Counted from the first letter of the stretch, positions 42,851-57,236 are shown. The stretch: 64,000 nt of DNA from Liolophura sinensis (GCF_032854445.1 NW_027017955.1:62001-126000); one strand, 5' to 3'. Notes: generated by a model from the sequence alone, not told the origin. Translations and numbers: made by a program.

Positions 42851-45800
42851 TCATAGCTTTCCTGCCATACCAATGGTAGAGAGAAAATCAAAAATAGTAT
42901 CACTTTCTACAGAATTGAAAAGTTCTGAAAGAGAGCTCACGTGATAAAAGGAATCTCGTACAGGAGCAAAGTCGCCACAGTCAAGCAATATGTGCTTGAC
43001 TGTGAACCGCTGATCACAAGCAAAGCAATGAGGAGCATCTTCTCCTTTCAACAAATACCCATGCGTAGCACGTGTGTGACCGATACGACACCTCCTCAAA
43101 ATGCAAGAGCGGAGACGATGCCGTGAAAGGGAAGGCGCTGGACCAACAAACTGACGAATATCATGCAGTTTGTTGGTTGTCTGGTCATCCCATTGAGCCT
43201 GAAACAAGCGCTTGATATAGGAGCAAATAAGTGAACGCAAGTCCGAATATGGAACGTCAGTTTGGGTAGTAACGGAATGCAAAGCCGCCTTCGCGGCTTC
43301 ATCTGCAGCAGTATTTCCAGGGATATCCATATGCCCTGGCACCCAACAAAAGACAATGATAAAGTCTTCATTAAGTCGTTTAAACATCTCCCTGATAGAC
43401 GGAATGTCTGGATGTACAGGCGAACTAACCCAAATTGCCTGGAGGCAGCAAAGGGAGTCAGAGCAGATGAGAACTCTGCTACCTCCTAGCTTTGGAATGG
43501 ACCGAAGTGCGCACAAAATTGCCTTGGTTTCTGCAGTAAATACAGAACAGGAATTTGGAAACCGAGTTGAAATGGTTCTAGGCCCAAGGACAGCGGCAGA
43601 AGCCACGCCATCATCATTCTTGGAACCGTCAGTGAATATGCGGTGATAAAATGGATACTTTGAACACATATTACTAAACTCCTGCTGGTATACTAAAGGG
43701 TTGCTGGAAGAATTCTTCAGGGAGGAGAGCGAGGTATCAACCTGAGGCTCAGGACATAACCACGGTGGATCTTCCTGGATGCGTATGGGGGTGATAGTAT
43801 CCAGCCCAAGTCCAGCTGCTTGCACGTGTTCCTGAATGCGGACACCCAGTGGAGGAAAAATGGATGGCTTCTGAGCATATAAGTCTTCAAATTCCGGATG
43901 GAAGACACAATCAAAGGCCGGGTTGGATGGATTGGCTCTAAGCTTGGTGATATACTGTAAGGATGGTTCAGTTCTTCGAAGCTCCGGGGGAGGCTCGTTT
44001 GCCTCAACATACAGACTCTCCACAGGAGAGGTACGGAAAGCACCTAAGCACAACCGTAGGGCCTGGTGATGTATAGTATTGAGTTTCTTCAACTGGGAGC
44101 GCGACGGACCTCCATAAACACTGCAGGCATAGTCTAGCTTAGAACGAATCAGTGCTCGATAGAGCTGAAGTAGGGTTTCGTGATCCCCTCCCCATCGAGC
44201 ACTAGAGACAACCTTCAAAATATTAAGCGCCTTTAGGCATCTGGCTCTAAGATAATTAATGTGAGATTTAAATGTAAGGTGGTTATCGAAGATCACCCCG
44301 AGGAATTTTGCCTCCGGCACAACCTTGATGGGAGACCCATCTAAAAATACCTTGGGGTCTTCATGGGGGAAGTACTTCCGACAAAAGTGTACACAGTCTT
44401 CGACTTGGAGAACTTAAATCCGTTCTCCAGTGCCCAGGCATGGATTTTGTTAAGGCAAATCTGCAGCTGTCTCTCAATGGTGTGCATACCTTTGCCTCGA
44501 CAAGAGATACCAAGATCGTCCACAAAAAGGGACGCATTCATACTAGGAGATAAAACTCTGGCAAGGCTATTAATCTTACTGCTAAAGAGAGTAACTGATA
44601 AAATGCTGCCTTGAGGAACCCCCTGATCTTGTTCAAAGTAGTCAGATAGGGTAGCCCCAACCCGAACTTGGAAGTGACGATGGTCTAAGAATTTACGAAT
44701 AAAGTCAGGAAGCCGACCTCTAAGTCCAAATCCATGCATATCTTTCAGAATGCCATATTTCCAAGTAGTGTCATATGCTTTTTCCAGATCAAAAAAGACA
44801 GATACGACATGGTCACGATTAACGATACCGTTCTTAATAAAGCATTCTAGACGAACAAGGTGATCAACAGTACTGCGATTCCTTCGAAATCCACATTGAA
44901 TGTCGCTTATCAACTCATTAGTCTCCAAAATCCACACCATGCGATCGTTAATCATCCTCTCCATAGTCTTGCATACACAACTGGTTAAGGAAATAGGACG
45001 ATAGTTATTTGGATCGGTAGAATCCTTTCCGGGCTTTGGGATGGGGACAATAATAGCGTTTTGCCATGAGGCAGGAAAATTCCCGGAAATCCAAATGGTA
45101 TTAAAAATTCCAAGAAGCACCCTCAAACAAGGAAGATTCTGGAAGGTGTCGTAAAAGCTGATAGTGGATATCATCTGGCCCTGGAGTTGAATCATGGGCC
45201 TTGCTCAGGGATGCGGATAGTTCATGTAGAGAAAATGTAGCATTGTAGGATTCTTCATTTGAGGATGTAAAATCAAGATAACTTGCCTCGGTCCGTTCCT
45301 TGTCACGCTGGAACTGAGGCAAGTAATTATCTGAAGACGAATGGTGCGCAAAAGAAGCGCCCAACCTATTGGCTATGTCAAGTTTTTCTGTCAAAGAATT
45401 ATTCCCGTCTTTAAGATGATTGACAGTGACATTGGATCCCTTGCCTTTGCAGTGGATCATATTCCAGACTTTTGACATAGGGGTACGATGATTAATCTTA
45501 GAAACATAACGTTTCCAAGAGTCACGTTTGGACTGTTTGATAGTCCTACAAGCTTTAGCTCCAGTACGCCTAACATCGTCTAAATTACCGGGAGATGGTC
45601 TACATCGGTACACGCGCTCAGCACGTTTCCTGAAACGCCTAGCTCGTTTACAGTCCTCCGTGAACCACGGTTTCTTAATACAGGGAACCGCACAAGATTT
45701 CGGGATACATTTGGAGGATACATTTGGAGGCTACATCGATTAGCTGATCCGAGAATAACTGGATAGGATCAACTGCATCAAGAAAAAGGTCGCTAGTAAG

Positions 45801-46533
45801 TGTTTCACCACACAGAACAGCAAAGCGGGGCCAGTCTGCTTAATCATAATTAAAGCGTGGAAGGGAGGAAGATACCGGCTCCTCAAGGGTAAGTATGGTG
45901 GGGAAGTGGTCGCTTCCGCACAGATCATCATGGACGCTCCAGCTGAATTCCGATCTTAGCCCTGCATCAGCCAGAGCTAAATCAAGGATCGAATAAATGC
46001 CCTTTGCAGGATGAAGGTAAGTATGTGTGCCATCATTTAAGTCGCATAGAGAGTTATTAGATATAAAATCCTCCAATACAGAGCCCTTCTGGTTACGTTT
46101 AGAGTCACCCCAGAGAACACTATGGGCATTAAAGTCACCCCAAAGAAGGCACGGTGTAGGTAATTGATCACATAGATTTTGCAGCTCTTTTTGGTGAAGA
46201 GTAGAAGAAGGTGGTATATAAATACAACAGATTGTTAATACTATACCCAGTATGATACGCACTGCCACCGCCTGCAAATCGGTGTTCAGTGCCATTTTAT
46301 TGTGTATTACACCCTGCCTAATCAAAAGAGAAGAACCCCCTGATGCCTTTTCCATTCGTAGACGTGGCAACAGCGTGATGAGATACATAACCTCGACATT
46401 GATAACTAGGATCAGTCAGAGTTTCCTGCAAGCTAAAAGCTATGGGACTGAGGTCTTGAGCTAACATCTGGAGCTCTGCGAGGTTATACCTCAATCCTCT
46501 ACAGTTCCACTGTAAGATCTTTGTAGTAGCCAT
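42851..46533 (-). pseudogene. N2 ORF2 in U3
   Basis: Same frameshifts and stops as U2, with A-type residues (SSSNPL, LHQKEL, YLITLLP). It shows what the U1 copy looked like before its deletion. Confidence 0.85.
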
Positions 46534-46542
46534 TATTAATAT

Positions 46543-47246
46543 TTATTTACTCTTTTTCTTTTTTCTGGACTTCTTATACATCGCTGCCCTACGCTCAGCA
46601 AAATCCTCCTGTGACAACGTTATCAACATCCTCTGCTTTTTAGCCTTGTCAACTTTAGAGTCTCGTCGCAATGTGCGATAATACGACCCCAGGGATGTTG
46701 AGACAGGTACCAAGACCTCACCCTTGCCATTGGTATAGGCAGGCAAGTCTTCGGGTGCATCCATTTCCGAAAGAGATTCCTCCATATTGGATTCTCCACC
46801 AGTCCTAGACATATCAGATTGCTGAGAGCTTCCCTGAGGATCAAGGCAATGTGCTATATCTCTAGTGTCTAACTGTGACATTGTAGACGGGTCAGGGCTG
46901 AACGTGCTACCCCATAAGGACGGGCTCTTACCAAGTGCACCTTTGGAGGGCATCACGCCACTGGATTGCGTCTCCTTAATGCAGGATGGCGTTGTATCCG
47001 AAATTTCTGACGATCAAGAGGTAAGGAGGAATTCGAGATTTGACTCATACCGACAACCCACTCCGGGCTATTTGATGTCTGAGATGCCTCGCAAAGGCTC
47101 TGGGGCCCACCTACTACTGGCGATTCGCTTAACTTCCTGACCTTATTTGTAGCACTCTCCAGCTTCCTCGTTGTCAGCAGCAGAGTTATCCAAAGTCCCT
47201 TTATTTTGTTGACTGGAAGGAACAGACTCGGCAGAAACCCCAATTT
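46543..47246 (-). pseudogene. N2 ORF1 C-terminal part in U3
   Basis: A-type residues Gly (NGKGEV) and Leu (TSLGS) over 46956-46543. Confidence 0.55.
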
Positions 47247-47258
47247 CCATATCATCCC

Positions 47259-47626
47259 GCAAAGGTTCTACACAGTCAACTCTATATATGATTTATTTGA
47301 CAGCATCGCTGGCGATGTTGTCATCAATTATTTGAAGGCCATTGGCCTTTATCATAAAATATAAATTTTAATTGTCATAAATATCTGTAGATAAACAGTT
47401 ATATACATATAGATTTATACATGTACTATAACCCTGGTTTTCGAGTTTTAACTCTTATTTTTCTTTTATACGATTTTAAACATGTCTGTACTTTTTGTTT
47501 TACTTTTGATGTTCATATTATCATATCGAAAACCTTAACCGTCTCGCGTTTTCACCTTGTTCTCGCCACGATATGGCTGAAATATTGCCGATGTGGCGTT
47601 AAGCCATAATCATTCATTCATTCATT
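47259..47626 (+). mobile_element. N1e insertion in U3
   Basis: Four ATTC units; 12-bp duplication at 47247-47258 and 47627-47638. Confidence 0.9.
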
Positions 47627-47682
47627 CCATATCATCCCCATGTCCCTGACTATAATTACCATCATCATCTCCTCGACCTTCA

Positions 47683-48286
47683 CCCCCGTGGGGTTTCCGG
47701 GGTGATAAGAATAGGGCCTCAGCCCTCTAGGCAAGCTTGTCGTCAAAGTCGACTAACCTAGAGCTCTCCTGTGTGAGCCCGGTGAATATAATAGGCTCAC
47801 ATCTTCTCGGTTGTGTGAGAGGCAACCGGGGAGCGACCTGTTTGCCGTGGGTTGCGACCCGTAATCTCCGAGGACGGGATCCTAGTGGCTGAGGGTGGGT
47901 TGGTCTTGCGAGATCCTCGCGCCCAACACTCCGCTTTGGCCCTTACTTGGAGTGAGACGGGAGGTCGGATGGGCCCGGTCCGATCAATCGGCTTGGTCAT
48001 GTCTTGCTTTTACGTGGTTCCAATTGCCTCAATAACAGCATATCGTTTGGGGAACAAATATTATTTCTGAAATATCGTTTGTAGGACTACGTTTTGAGGC
48101 GGTGGCTCATGGGTCAATCGAGTAGATTGAATTTAACCTGTTGGTATAAATCAATCTGTTCGAGTATACCTCATATGGAATCCTTGGTGCCTTTCCTGCT
48201 GGGTATCCCCAGGTTCAGACATCGCCCTTGTTGGCACTCCGTGGTGGGTGGGGAACATATGGGCTGAATTTTATATACATATTGCC
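47683..48286 (+). promoter_or_regulatory. N1f 5' UTR in U3
   Basis: 13-bp stretch present. One T/A difference from U1 near 48192 (16234 in U1) is among the few changes seen between the two A units. Confidence 0.55.
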
Positions 48287-49648
48287 ATGTCATCTATAAA
48301 CCTTAATTCGAATGTTTTAAATCTAAATACCAGGTCTTCCTCTCAGCCGATTTCAAGCGCTGACAAAAAGAGGAAATTAGAGGTTTTGTCGGATTCGGCT
48401 GATAACGGACAGGACAGCTGGCCGGCCTTTATGGTTCTCTCAACAAAGAGTGAACAAAAGCCGGCCTCCAAAATTCATCCATTTGTACTGAAAAGGGCCC
48501 TGCAGGGTTCAGCAGGTACATTAAAAAACGTCAAGAAATTACGATCCGGAGACATTCTTATTGAATGTTTCCGGGAACAACAGTCCATAAATTTATTAGC
48601 TTTAAACAAAATAAATGATATTCCTGTGTATACATCCCCCCATAACTCCCTGAACAGCTGTCAGGGAATTATACGTGACAGAGATCAGGATATCATTGAT
48701 CTATCAGAAGAAGAAATCTGCACTGAACTGAAGTCACAAGGTGTTACCAGAGTGAAACGCTTCAATATGAAGAAATCTGGTAACATCATTAAACTAAATA
48801 CATATCTTCTCACCTTCAACAGTAAATCTATTCCGTCATATATTTACATTGGCCCGTATAGGGTTGGTGTGGACTTATATATACCTAACCCAACACGTTG
48901 TTTCAAGTGTCAAAAGTTTGGCCATGGCAAGGGCCAGTGTAAAAATAAACTGATTTGTTTCCGGTGCGGCAGCGGGGGCCATGATGGTTTCGACTGCAGC
49001 AGCACAGCAAAGTGCTGCAATTGTGGTGGAGATCACATGGCCTCCTCTAGGGACTGCCCACTTTTTGTAAAAGAAAAACAAATAATCACAATAAAGACTA
49101 AAAACAATATATCATATCAGGAGGCCCGGAAATTGGTCTCCCCTCCTAACATTTCACTGCAGACTTCATTTGCCAGTGCGGTCAAGCGAGTAGCATCTGT
49201 TGCTACTCAAACATCAATGACTTGGCCCATTGGAAACCAGAAACCATGTCTTATTTCTGTTGAACCTACTGTTCGACCTGCTTTTAATACGTCCTCAACC
49301 CAGACTGCCTCAATACAACAGATCAAACCAGCCAATAACACTGACCAACCCGATATTCCTAAACCTAGTCAACCTAAAAACAAAAATGTGTCCGAAAATA
49401 AACCTCAAAATAAAAACAATAAACCTAGTAAACCCAGTGGCCCAACAGAGCGTCCCTCTAAGGCCACTGGGGACCCTGTCCAAACTTATAATAAATTTGG
49501 ACCGTTGGAGGACGTTGGTTTTTCAACATCAGATGCGGATGTGATGGATACATCACCCGCACCAGGGAGATCTAACAGCCGATCTCCCAGGATGGGTCGT
49601 CCACGGTCCAAACATAAAGAAAAATCTCCTATACGTCTCCCTCCGTAA
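48287..49648 (+). CDS. N1 ORF1 zinc-knuckle protein in U3, variant A
   Basis: Intact and, as far as I can read, identical in protein to 16329-17690. Confidence 0.85.
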   Translation: MSSINLNSNVLNLNTRSSSQPISSADKKRKLEVLSDSADNGQDSWPAFMVLSTKSEQKPASKIHPFVLKRALQGSAGTLKNVKKLRSGDILIECFREQQSINLLALNKINDIPVYTSPHNSLNSCQGIIRDRDQDIIDLSEEEICTELKSQGVTRVKRFNMKKSGNIIKLNTYLLTFNSKSIPSYIYIGPYRVGVDLYIPNPTRCFKCQKFGHGKGQCKNKLICFRCGSGGHDGFDCSSTAKCCNCGGDHMASSRDCPLFVKEKQIITIKTKNNISYQEARKLVSPPNISLQTSFASAVKRVASVATQTSMTWPIGNQKPCLISVEPTVRPAFNTSSTQTASIQQIKPANNTDQPDIPKPSQPKNKNVSENKPQNKNNKPSKPSGPTERPSKATGDPVQTYNKFGPLEDVGFSTSDADVMDTSPAPGRSNSRSPRMGRPRSKHKEKSPIRLPP

Positions 49649-50028
49649 TGGCGATATACGACAAAATTATACAGTGGAATTGTCGAGGCCTTAAGGTCAA
49701 TTTTATTGAAATAACACAGCTTGTTCAATCATTAAATCCTATAGCCCTGTGTCTTCAGGAAACTCATTTGAAAACATCTGACAAAGATAAAATAACTCTT
49801 AAAAATTACTCATTATACAGTACGTACTCTAATGAAGAAGATCGAGCTGCAGGCGGCACCTCTATCTTCGTCAATAACAATGTTATTCACAGCCCTGTTG
49901 CTCTGGATACAGAGCTTCAGGCTGTGGCCGTTCGTGTTTCATTATGTGAAACAATCACATTATGTTCAGTGTATATTCCCCCGAACATTTCTTTGTCAGC
50001 TTTGCAGTTACATAATTTAAAAGAATGA
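49648..50028 (+). pseudogene. N1 ORF2 endonuclease N-terminus in U3
   Basis: Same 125 codons and same truncation, at 50023. Confidence 0.85.
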
Positions 50029-52003
50029 ATGAATGAATGATTATGGCTTAACGCCACATCGGCAATATTTCAGCCATACCGTGGCGAGAACAAGGTGAAA
50101 GCAAGAGACAATTAGGGTTTTCGATATGACAATATGAACACCAAAAGTAAAACAAAAAGTACAGACGTGATTAAAATCGAATAAAAGAAAAATAAGATTT
50201 AAAACTCGAAAACCAGGGTTAGAGTACATGTATAAATATATATAACTGTTTATCTATAGATATCCATGACAATTAAAATTTATATTTTATGATATAGGCC
50301 AATGGCCTTCAAACAATTTATGACAACATCGCCAGCGATGCTGTCAAACAAATCATATATAGAGTGGACTGTGTAGAATCTCTGCCGAACATGGGCAAAG
50401 TCTACACAGTCAACCAGAATATGTTTGATGCCATATTGAGCATCACATCCAACACACTCGGGAGCACTGCTCCCATCCAAGATGAAATTGTGTGTCAGAT
50501 GAGAATGTCCAATACGGCATCTGGTTAAAACGACTTGGTCTCTACGAGACATATCAAATGTATATGAATTATAGCCAATGACCGGATGAATGGCATGCAG
50601 TTTATTATGGACCTGCAAGTTCCATTCACCCTGCCAAAGGCCACGAATATATTTAAGAATATTGGACTTCATGTCAGTATAAGGGATTTTTATCTTAGAT
50701 ATGGGTTTATTTAGGGCAGCTTTCGCCTCCCTGTCTGCGACTGTGTTTCCATGGATACCAATATGACTTGGTATCCAGCAGAATATAATATCTTTACCTC
50801 TTCTAATTAATTTCCTATGTATAGCTAAAATTTGAAGGATCAAGGGATTTTTAAATTTATTGTTCTGTATTGCCAATAGGCAAGACAACGAGTCAGTGCA
50901 TATCATTGCCCTCTGGGCACACCCAGAAGAAACATATGATAAGGCCAGGAGTATACCTCTGGCCTCGGCAGAGAATATTGAAGAAGAGGATGGAAGACGA
51001 AAGGAAGAGACTCGCTGCTCCATGACAGCCGCAGTCGCAACCCTGTCCCCATCCTTCAACCCGTCAGTATATATAAATTTATAATCCATATAATTAGCTT
51101 TAATTTCAGCAAAACCTTGCTGAATTATAAGAGAATTTATATTCGATTTATTATATTTACGTAGATCAAATATTAGTTTAGGTTGTGGGAGAAGCCATGG
51201 AGGAGACTCCGGAAAAGACACCGGAGCTATATCCTCCAGCTTGATGTTAGCTCCCACAGTATGGTCCCGTATACGAAGACCGAACGAAGGGATCTTGTTA
51301 GGACATTTAGTATATTTGTCTACATACAATGGATTGAAAACACAGTCGTAGGCAGGGTTTGTTGGATGTGGTTTAAGCTTTGTAGCATATTGAAGGCTAA
51401 GTTTTATACGTCGGTTATATAAAGAAGGCTCATTTGCCTCCACGTATAAACGTTCTACTGGTGAGGTTCTAAAAGCACCAAGGCTGAGCCTCAAACCTTG
51501 GTGATGAACAGGATCCAACATTTTAATGTACGAATTCCTAGCGGAACCGTAAATGATGGATCCATAGTCCAATTTAGACCTCACCAGAGAACGATATAAA
51601 TTAAGTAAAACTGATCGGTCAGCACCCCAATCGGTGCTAGACACGACCTTAATTATATCGAGAGCCTTTGTACATTTAGCTTTAAGCATTTTTATATGAG
51701 GTGTAATTGATATTCGATTTTTTGTCAAAAATAAAACCCCTAAAAATTTATTTTCTCCAAGAATTTTCACTGGTTTACCAAAAAAATTAAGTTCAGGGTC
51801 TAGAGGGAATTTCCGTTGATTACAAAAATGCATACCGACGGTTTTAGATGCGGAAAATCTAAAACTATTGGCAACTGCCCATTTCTCGATCTTATTGAGA
51901 CAAAGCTGCAGCTGCCGCTCGATGTTATTCATATTTTAAGCACGGTAGCATATCAGGAAATCATCTACATATAAAAAAAACCTCTGTGCCAGATGTCAAT
52001 GTT
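50023..52003 (-). pseudogene. N1g LINE at the U3/U4 junction
   Basis: 550-codon frame 51932-50280 with A-type residues (KILGEN, RDHTVG), matching 18322-19974. Confidence 0.85.
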
Positions 52004-52067
52004 ATAGCCAAACTAAACTATCAGGCAAAAGAAAGGTGTCACCGTATTTTTTTTCATAAAAAAAAAG

Positions 52068-52577
52068 TAAAAGCGCGGTTCCGGGTTTGACTCTAAGCAG
52101 GACTTAGTGTATGAATGCATAGTTTCCTCTACCAGAACGCATCGTCACCAACGCAGCAACTGGAATTGTGAAATTGCGACCACATGCAAAACGTCCTTTT
52201 GAGGCATGGCTCGTGATGCACGTGCGGTAATGTTGCATAAATACTCTTGCTCGAAAGAGAAGACATTCAGTGACCGAAAAAACACCAACAGTATGCCAAG
52301 ACTTGCGCAAGCGCAACGAGACCAGGCCATCGGTATGTCCACCATGGCAGTCTCGCAACGTCACATTGCAAGAACGTTCAACTGCAGCCAAACCACCATC
52401 AGGAGGTTGTTGATACGCTATCAGCAGACAGGCCAGACCCAAGACAGACCAAGATCGGGAAGACCGAGGCTGAAGATCGCTACATCCGGCAGATCCACCT
52501 CCGAAACGTCAACAGCGGCGACGGCACTAGGCCATGTCATCAGCCCCAGAACAACACTGTGTCGTCTTCGTTCAACT
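52068..52577 (+). pseudogene. Tc1/mariner remnant in U4
   Basis: ATG 52293, Ala form as in U2; 17-bp deletion present. Confidence 0.8.
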
Positions 52578-53363
52578 CCCCCGTGGGGTTTCCGGGGTGA
52601 TAAAAATAGGACGTCAGTCCTCTAGGCAAGCTTGTCGTAAAAGTCGACTAACCTAGAGCTCTCCTGTGTGAGCCCGGTGAATATAATAGGCTCACATCTT
52701 CCCGGTTGTGTGAGAGGCAACTGGGGAGCGACCTGTTTGCCTTGGGTTGCGACCCGTGATCAACGAGGACGGGATCCTGGTGGCTGAGGGCGTGTTGGTC
52801 TTGCGAGATCCTCACGCCCAACACGTCACTTTGGGCCTTACTTGGGGAGAGACGGGAGGTCGGATGGGCCCGATCCGATCAATCGGCTTGGTCACGCCTT
52901 TCCTCTGCGTGGCCCCAAAATTTCTCCATAACACCACTCAGTAAAGAATAAATGTTATTTCTGAAATTTTGTTTGCGGTACTACGTTTTCAGGCGGTGGC
53001 TCATGGACCAATCGAGTAGTATGTGTCTGATGTGTGACCTTATTAGCCTAATGGGGTTTGCTTATGGACGTGGAGTCCTTGGTGCGTTTCCTGGTGGGTA
53101 ACCCCAGGTTCAGGCATCGCCCTTGTTGGCACTCCGTGGGTGGGGTGGGGAACACGTGGGGTGAATTCGTATTATATATTGATTATGTCTATCCTAACCC
53201 TTCCAAACCAAATGTATCTAACAAATAAAATAACCAGGTCTTCCTCTCATCCGACTTCGTCGAATGCTGACAAAAAGAGGGAGTTAGAGGTTTTGTCAGG
53301 CTGCCTTGATAATGCGCAGGATACATGGCCGCCTTTCATCGTTCTCTCAACAAGGAGTGAACA
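52578..53363 (+). mobile_element. N1b fragment in U4
   Basis: ORF1 fragment 53185-53373, as in U2. Confidence 0.8.
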
Positions 53364-53555
53364 GAATGAATGAATGATTATGGCTTAACGCCACATCGGC
53401 AATATTTCAGCCATATCGTGGCGAGAACAAGGTCAAAAAGTGAGATGGTTAAGGTTTTCGATATAATAATATGAACACCAAAAGTAAAACAAAAAGTACA
53501 GACATGTTTAAAATAGTATGAAAGAAAAATAAGAGTTAAAACTCGAAAACCAGGG
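53364..53555 (-). mobile_element. Inverted N1 3' tail in U4
   Basis: As 21406-21597. Confidence 0.8.
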
Positions 53556-54462
53556 GTTGTGCCCAGAGGGCAATGATATGCACTGACTCGTTGTCTTGCT
53601 TATTGGCAATACAGAACAATAAATTTAAAAATCCCTTGATCCTTCAAATTTTAGCTATACAGGAATTAATTAGGAAGCTAATTAGAAGAGGTAAAGATAT
53701 TATATTCTGCTGGATACCAAGTCATATTGGTATCCATGGAAACACAGTCGCAGACAGGGAGGCGAAAGCTGCCCTAAATAAACCCATATCTAAGATAAAA
53801 ATCCCTTATACTGACATGAAGTCCAATATTCTTAAATATATTCGTGGCCTTTGGCAGGGTGAATGGAACTTGCAGGTCCATAATAAACTGCATGTTATTC
53901 ATCCGGTCATTGGCTATAATTCATATACACTTGATATGTCTCGTAGAGACCAAGTCGTTTTAACCAGATGCCATATTGGGCATTCTCGTCTAACGCACAA
54001 TTTCATACTAGATGGGAGCAGTGCTCCCGAGTGTGTTGGATGTGATGCTCAATATGGCATCAAACATATCTTGGTTGACTGTGTCGACTTTGCCCATGTT
54101 GGGCAAAGATTCTACACAGTCAACTCTATATATGATTTATTTGACAGCATCGCTGGCGATGTTGTCATAAATTATTTGAAGGCCCTTGGCCTATATCATA
54201 AAATATAAAATTTAATTGTCACAAATATCTATAGATAAACAGTTATATACATATAGATTGATTTACACATATACTATAACCCTGGTTTTCGAGTTTTAAC
54301 TCTTATTTTTCTTTTATACGATTTTTAACAGGTCTACTTTTTGTTTTACTTTTGATGTTTATATTATCATATCGAAAACCTTAACCGTCTCGCGTTTTCA
54401 CCTTGTTCTCGCCACGATATGGCTGAAATATTGCCAATGTGGGGTTACGCCATATTCATTCT
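53556..54462 (+). pseudogene. N1c RNase H fragment in U4
   Basis: Open 53558-54208; same bases as U2 at the site near 53637 that differs in U1 and U3. Confidence 0.8.
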
Positions 54463-54852
54463 AGGTCAGTCGCCTTTCACGACAAGATTATCTGCAGAGT
54501 CTATCGGAGCTGGGGCTTAACATATTTCCACTACACACTGCAAGTAGCTTGGGCCGTGGAAGGCCTAGTCGTGGAAGCAAATGAAAACTGCGGGCCTGTA
54601 TTCCAACAAATCCGACCAGGGTGTGGGGACCACCAGGTCCTGAGGAAGGATCTACTTTCCCTATCCCCCTGCGTGCGGTCCAAATAAATGCATTTATTGC
54701 GTCAGGTAGAAACCTCAATCCACCAAATCCAGGTCTAACCTGACGCGTTTGACCATAGCAATGGAGATGAACCACGCGAGGTGCATACGGCACGCTCTTT
54801 CGTGACCCACCACTTCTGCTAGGTCACGTGACCACAAGTTACTGCCCCTCCC
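54463..54852. other. Unassigned spacer in U4
   Basis: As 22504-22894. Confidence 0.4.
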
Positions 54853-55418
54853 CCCGTGGGATCTCCGGGGTCATAAGAGTAGGACCCCAGTTCTCTAGGC
54901 AAGACTGTCGTACGAGGCGACTAGCTTAGAGTGTGGTTCTGGTGAATAGAATAATTTCACAGCCTCCCTGGGCTTGTCGTACAAAGTGAATAAAAGGGTC
55001 AACCTGTTTGCCGTGGGTTGCGACCCGTGATAGGGGAGGACGGGATTCTGGTGCCTGAGGGCGGGTTGGCCTTGCGAGATCCTCACGTATAACAGTCTAC
55101 TTCGGTCCTTACTTCTGCAAAGACGGCCGGTCGGAGGGCCCGTTCCGAGGTCACGCCAGTCCGGATGTCCGGGCATCAACCTTCATATATCTCGATTTCG
55201 TATAAATTGACTACTTTCCGTGTTGGACGTTTTTAGTGAGATGTTGGGATGTCTGGACGGTGGTTGCGGGGTCAATCGACTTGGCCGTTTATAGTTTATT
55301 AGCCTGGCGGAGTATGAGCGAAGAATCCACCTTACCGAGGATGGCGTAGAACTCTCTGCTGCTTACCCGCAGGAGGCGTTCCATCGTATATGTAATGGCA
55401 CTCCGTTGCTGGTTAAGG
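54853..55418 (+). mobile_element. Diverged N1-type 5' UTR in U4
   Basis: Collinear with 22895-23460. Confidence 0.65.
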
Positions 55419-57236
55419 TGCTTAAGGTTTTCGAAATGATGGCGAGAACATGAAAAATAAAACAAAAAGTACAGACATGTTTAAAATCAGATAAGAAAAA
55501 ACCAAACAAGTTAAAACTCCAAAACCAGTATATTTAAAAAGTACTATATCTGGAAAGCTATATGTATGTACCATTTTATCCATAAATATTAACACATAAA
55601 CAAATTTATATTTTATGATATAGGCCAATGGTCTTCAAATATTTTATGACAACATCGCCAGCGATCATATATAGAGTTGACTGTATAGAATCTTTGCCGA
55701 ACATGAGCAAAGTCAACCAGGGTATGTTTGATGCCGTATTCTGCATCACATCCAATATACTCGGGAGCACTGCTCCCATCTAGGATGAAATTGTGTGTCA
55801 GATGAGAATGCCCAATACGACACCTCGTTAAAACTACTTGGTCTCTGCGAGACATTTGACGGTCTGCCAGTAACCTGCGGATGGTCGTGGGTTTCCCCCG
55901 TGCTGTGAGCGGTTTCCACCCACCATAATGCTGGCCGCCGTCGTACAAGTGAAATATTCTTGAGTACGGCGTAAAACAACAATCAAATCAAAAAAAAAAA
56001 AACAGACATTTTACAATTATAGGCATTGTAGCCAATGACAGGGTGAATAGCATGCAGTTTATTGTGGATCTGCAAGACCCACCCGCCCTGCCAAAGGCGA
56101 CAAATACATTTAAGAATATTAGACTTTGTCAGTATACGGTGTTTTAACCAGAGATACAGGTTTATACTGGGCAGCTTTCGCTTCCCTGTCCACGACTGTG
56201 TTTCTATGGATACCAGTGCGACTTGGTATCCAACAGAATATAATATCTTTACCTTTTTTAAATTAGTTTTCTATGTTTGCCTATTATCTTAAGTATCAAT
56301 GGATTTTTAAATCATTATTCTGAATTGCCAAAAGGCAGGACTGGGAGTCGCTGCATATCACTGCCCTCTGGGCATGCCCCGAGGAAACATATGATAAGGC
56401 CAGGAGTATAGCCCTGGCCTGTGCAGAAAAGGTAGAAAATGAAGGTGGCAGACGAAGAGAAGTGACCCGCTGATCTAAGACAGCCGCAACCGCAACCCTG
56501 TCCCCATCCTTTGACCCGTCAGTATATATATATATATATATTTATAGTCTATATAATCAGCCTTCATGTTAGCAAAACTTTGCTCAATAATAAGAGGATT
56601 TGTACTTGATTTATTATATTTACGTAGATCAAATATTAGTTCAGGGTGTGGAAGAAGCCAGGGAGGAGACTCCGGAAAAGACACTGGAGCTATATCCTCT
56701 TGCTCCATGTTAGCTCTCACAATATGGTCCCGTATACGCAGATCAAACGGAGGGATCTTGTCAGGACATTTATTAAATTTATCTACATATGATGGATTAA
56801 AAACACAGCTTAAAGCTCATCCAACAAACCCTGCCTACGAGTTAGTAGCATATTGAAGGCTAAGTTTTATACGTCGGTTATATAAAGAAGGCTCATTTTC
56901 CTCCACTTATAAACTCTCCACACGGGGATGTTCTAAAAGCACCAAGGCTGAACCTCAAACCTTGGTGATGAACAGGATCCAACATTTTAATATACGACTT
57001 CCTAGCGGAACCGTAAAAGATGGATCCATAGTCCAATTTAGACCTCACCAGAGAGCGATATAAGTTAGGTAAAACTGATCGGTCAGCACCCCAATCGATG
57101 CTTGACACGACCATAATTATATCGAGAGCCTTTGTACATTTAGCTTGAAACATTTTCATATGAGGTATAAAAGATAGCTTGCTATCAAATATTATACGTA
57201 AAAATCTTCTTTGTCCAACAATTTTAACCTGTTTTA
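55419..57236 (-). pseudogene. N1d LINE remnant in U4
   Basis: B-type base near 57196; other lesions shared. Confidence 0.8.
55858..56003 (+). mobile_element. SINE in U4, variant B tail
   Basis: 13-A tail as in U2. Confidence 0.8.

Larger units (their letters stand above)
42691..47682 (-). mobile_element. N2 LINE in U3
   Basis: Full version with the endonuclease segment retained. A C-to-T change at about 42854, just before the ORF2 stop, is private to U3. Confidence 0.8.
35606..51589. repeat. Tandem unit U3 (variant A, 15,984 bp)
   Basis: Carries all A marks (14 A, four ATTC, 13-bp stretch) but not the U1 deletion, so U1 lost that segment after the A units separated. U2+U3 is exactly 31,958 bp. 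Confidence 0.9.
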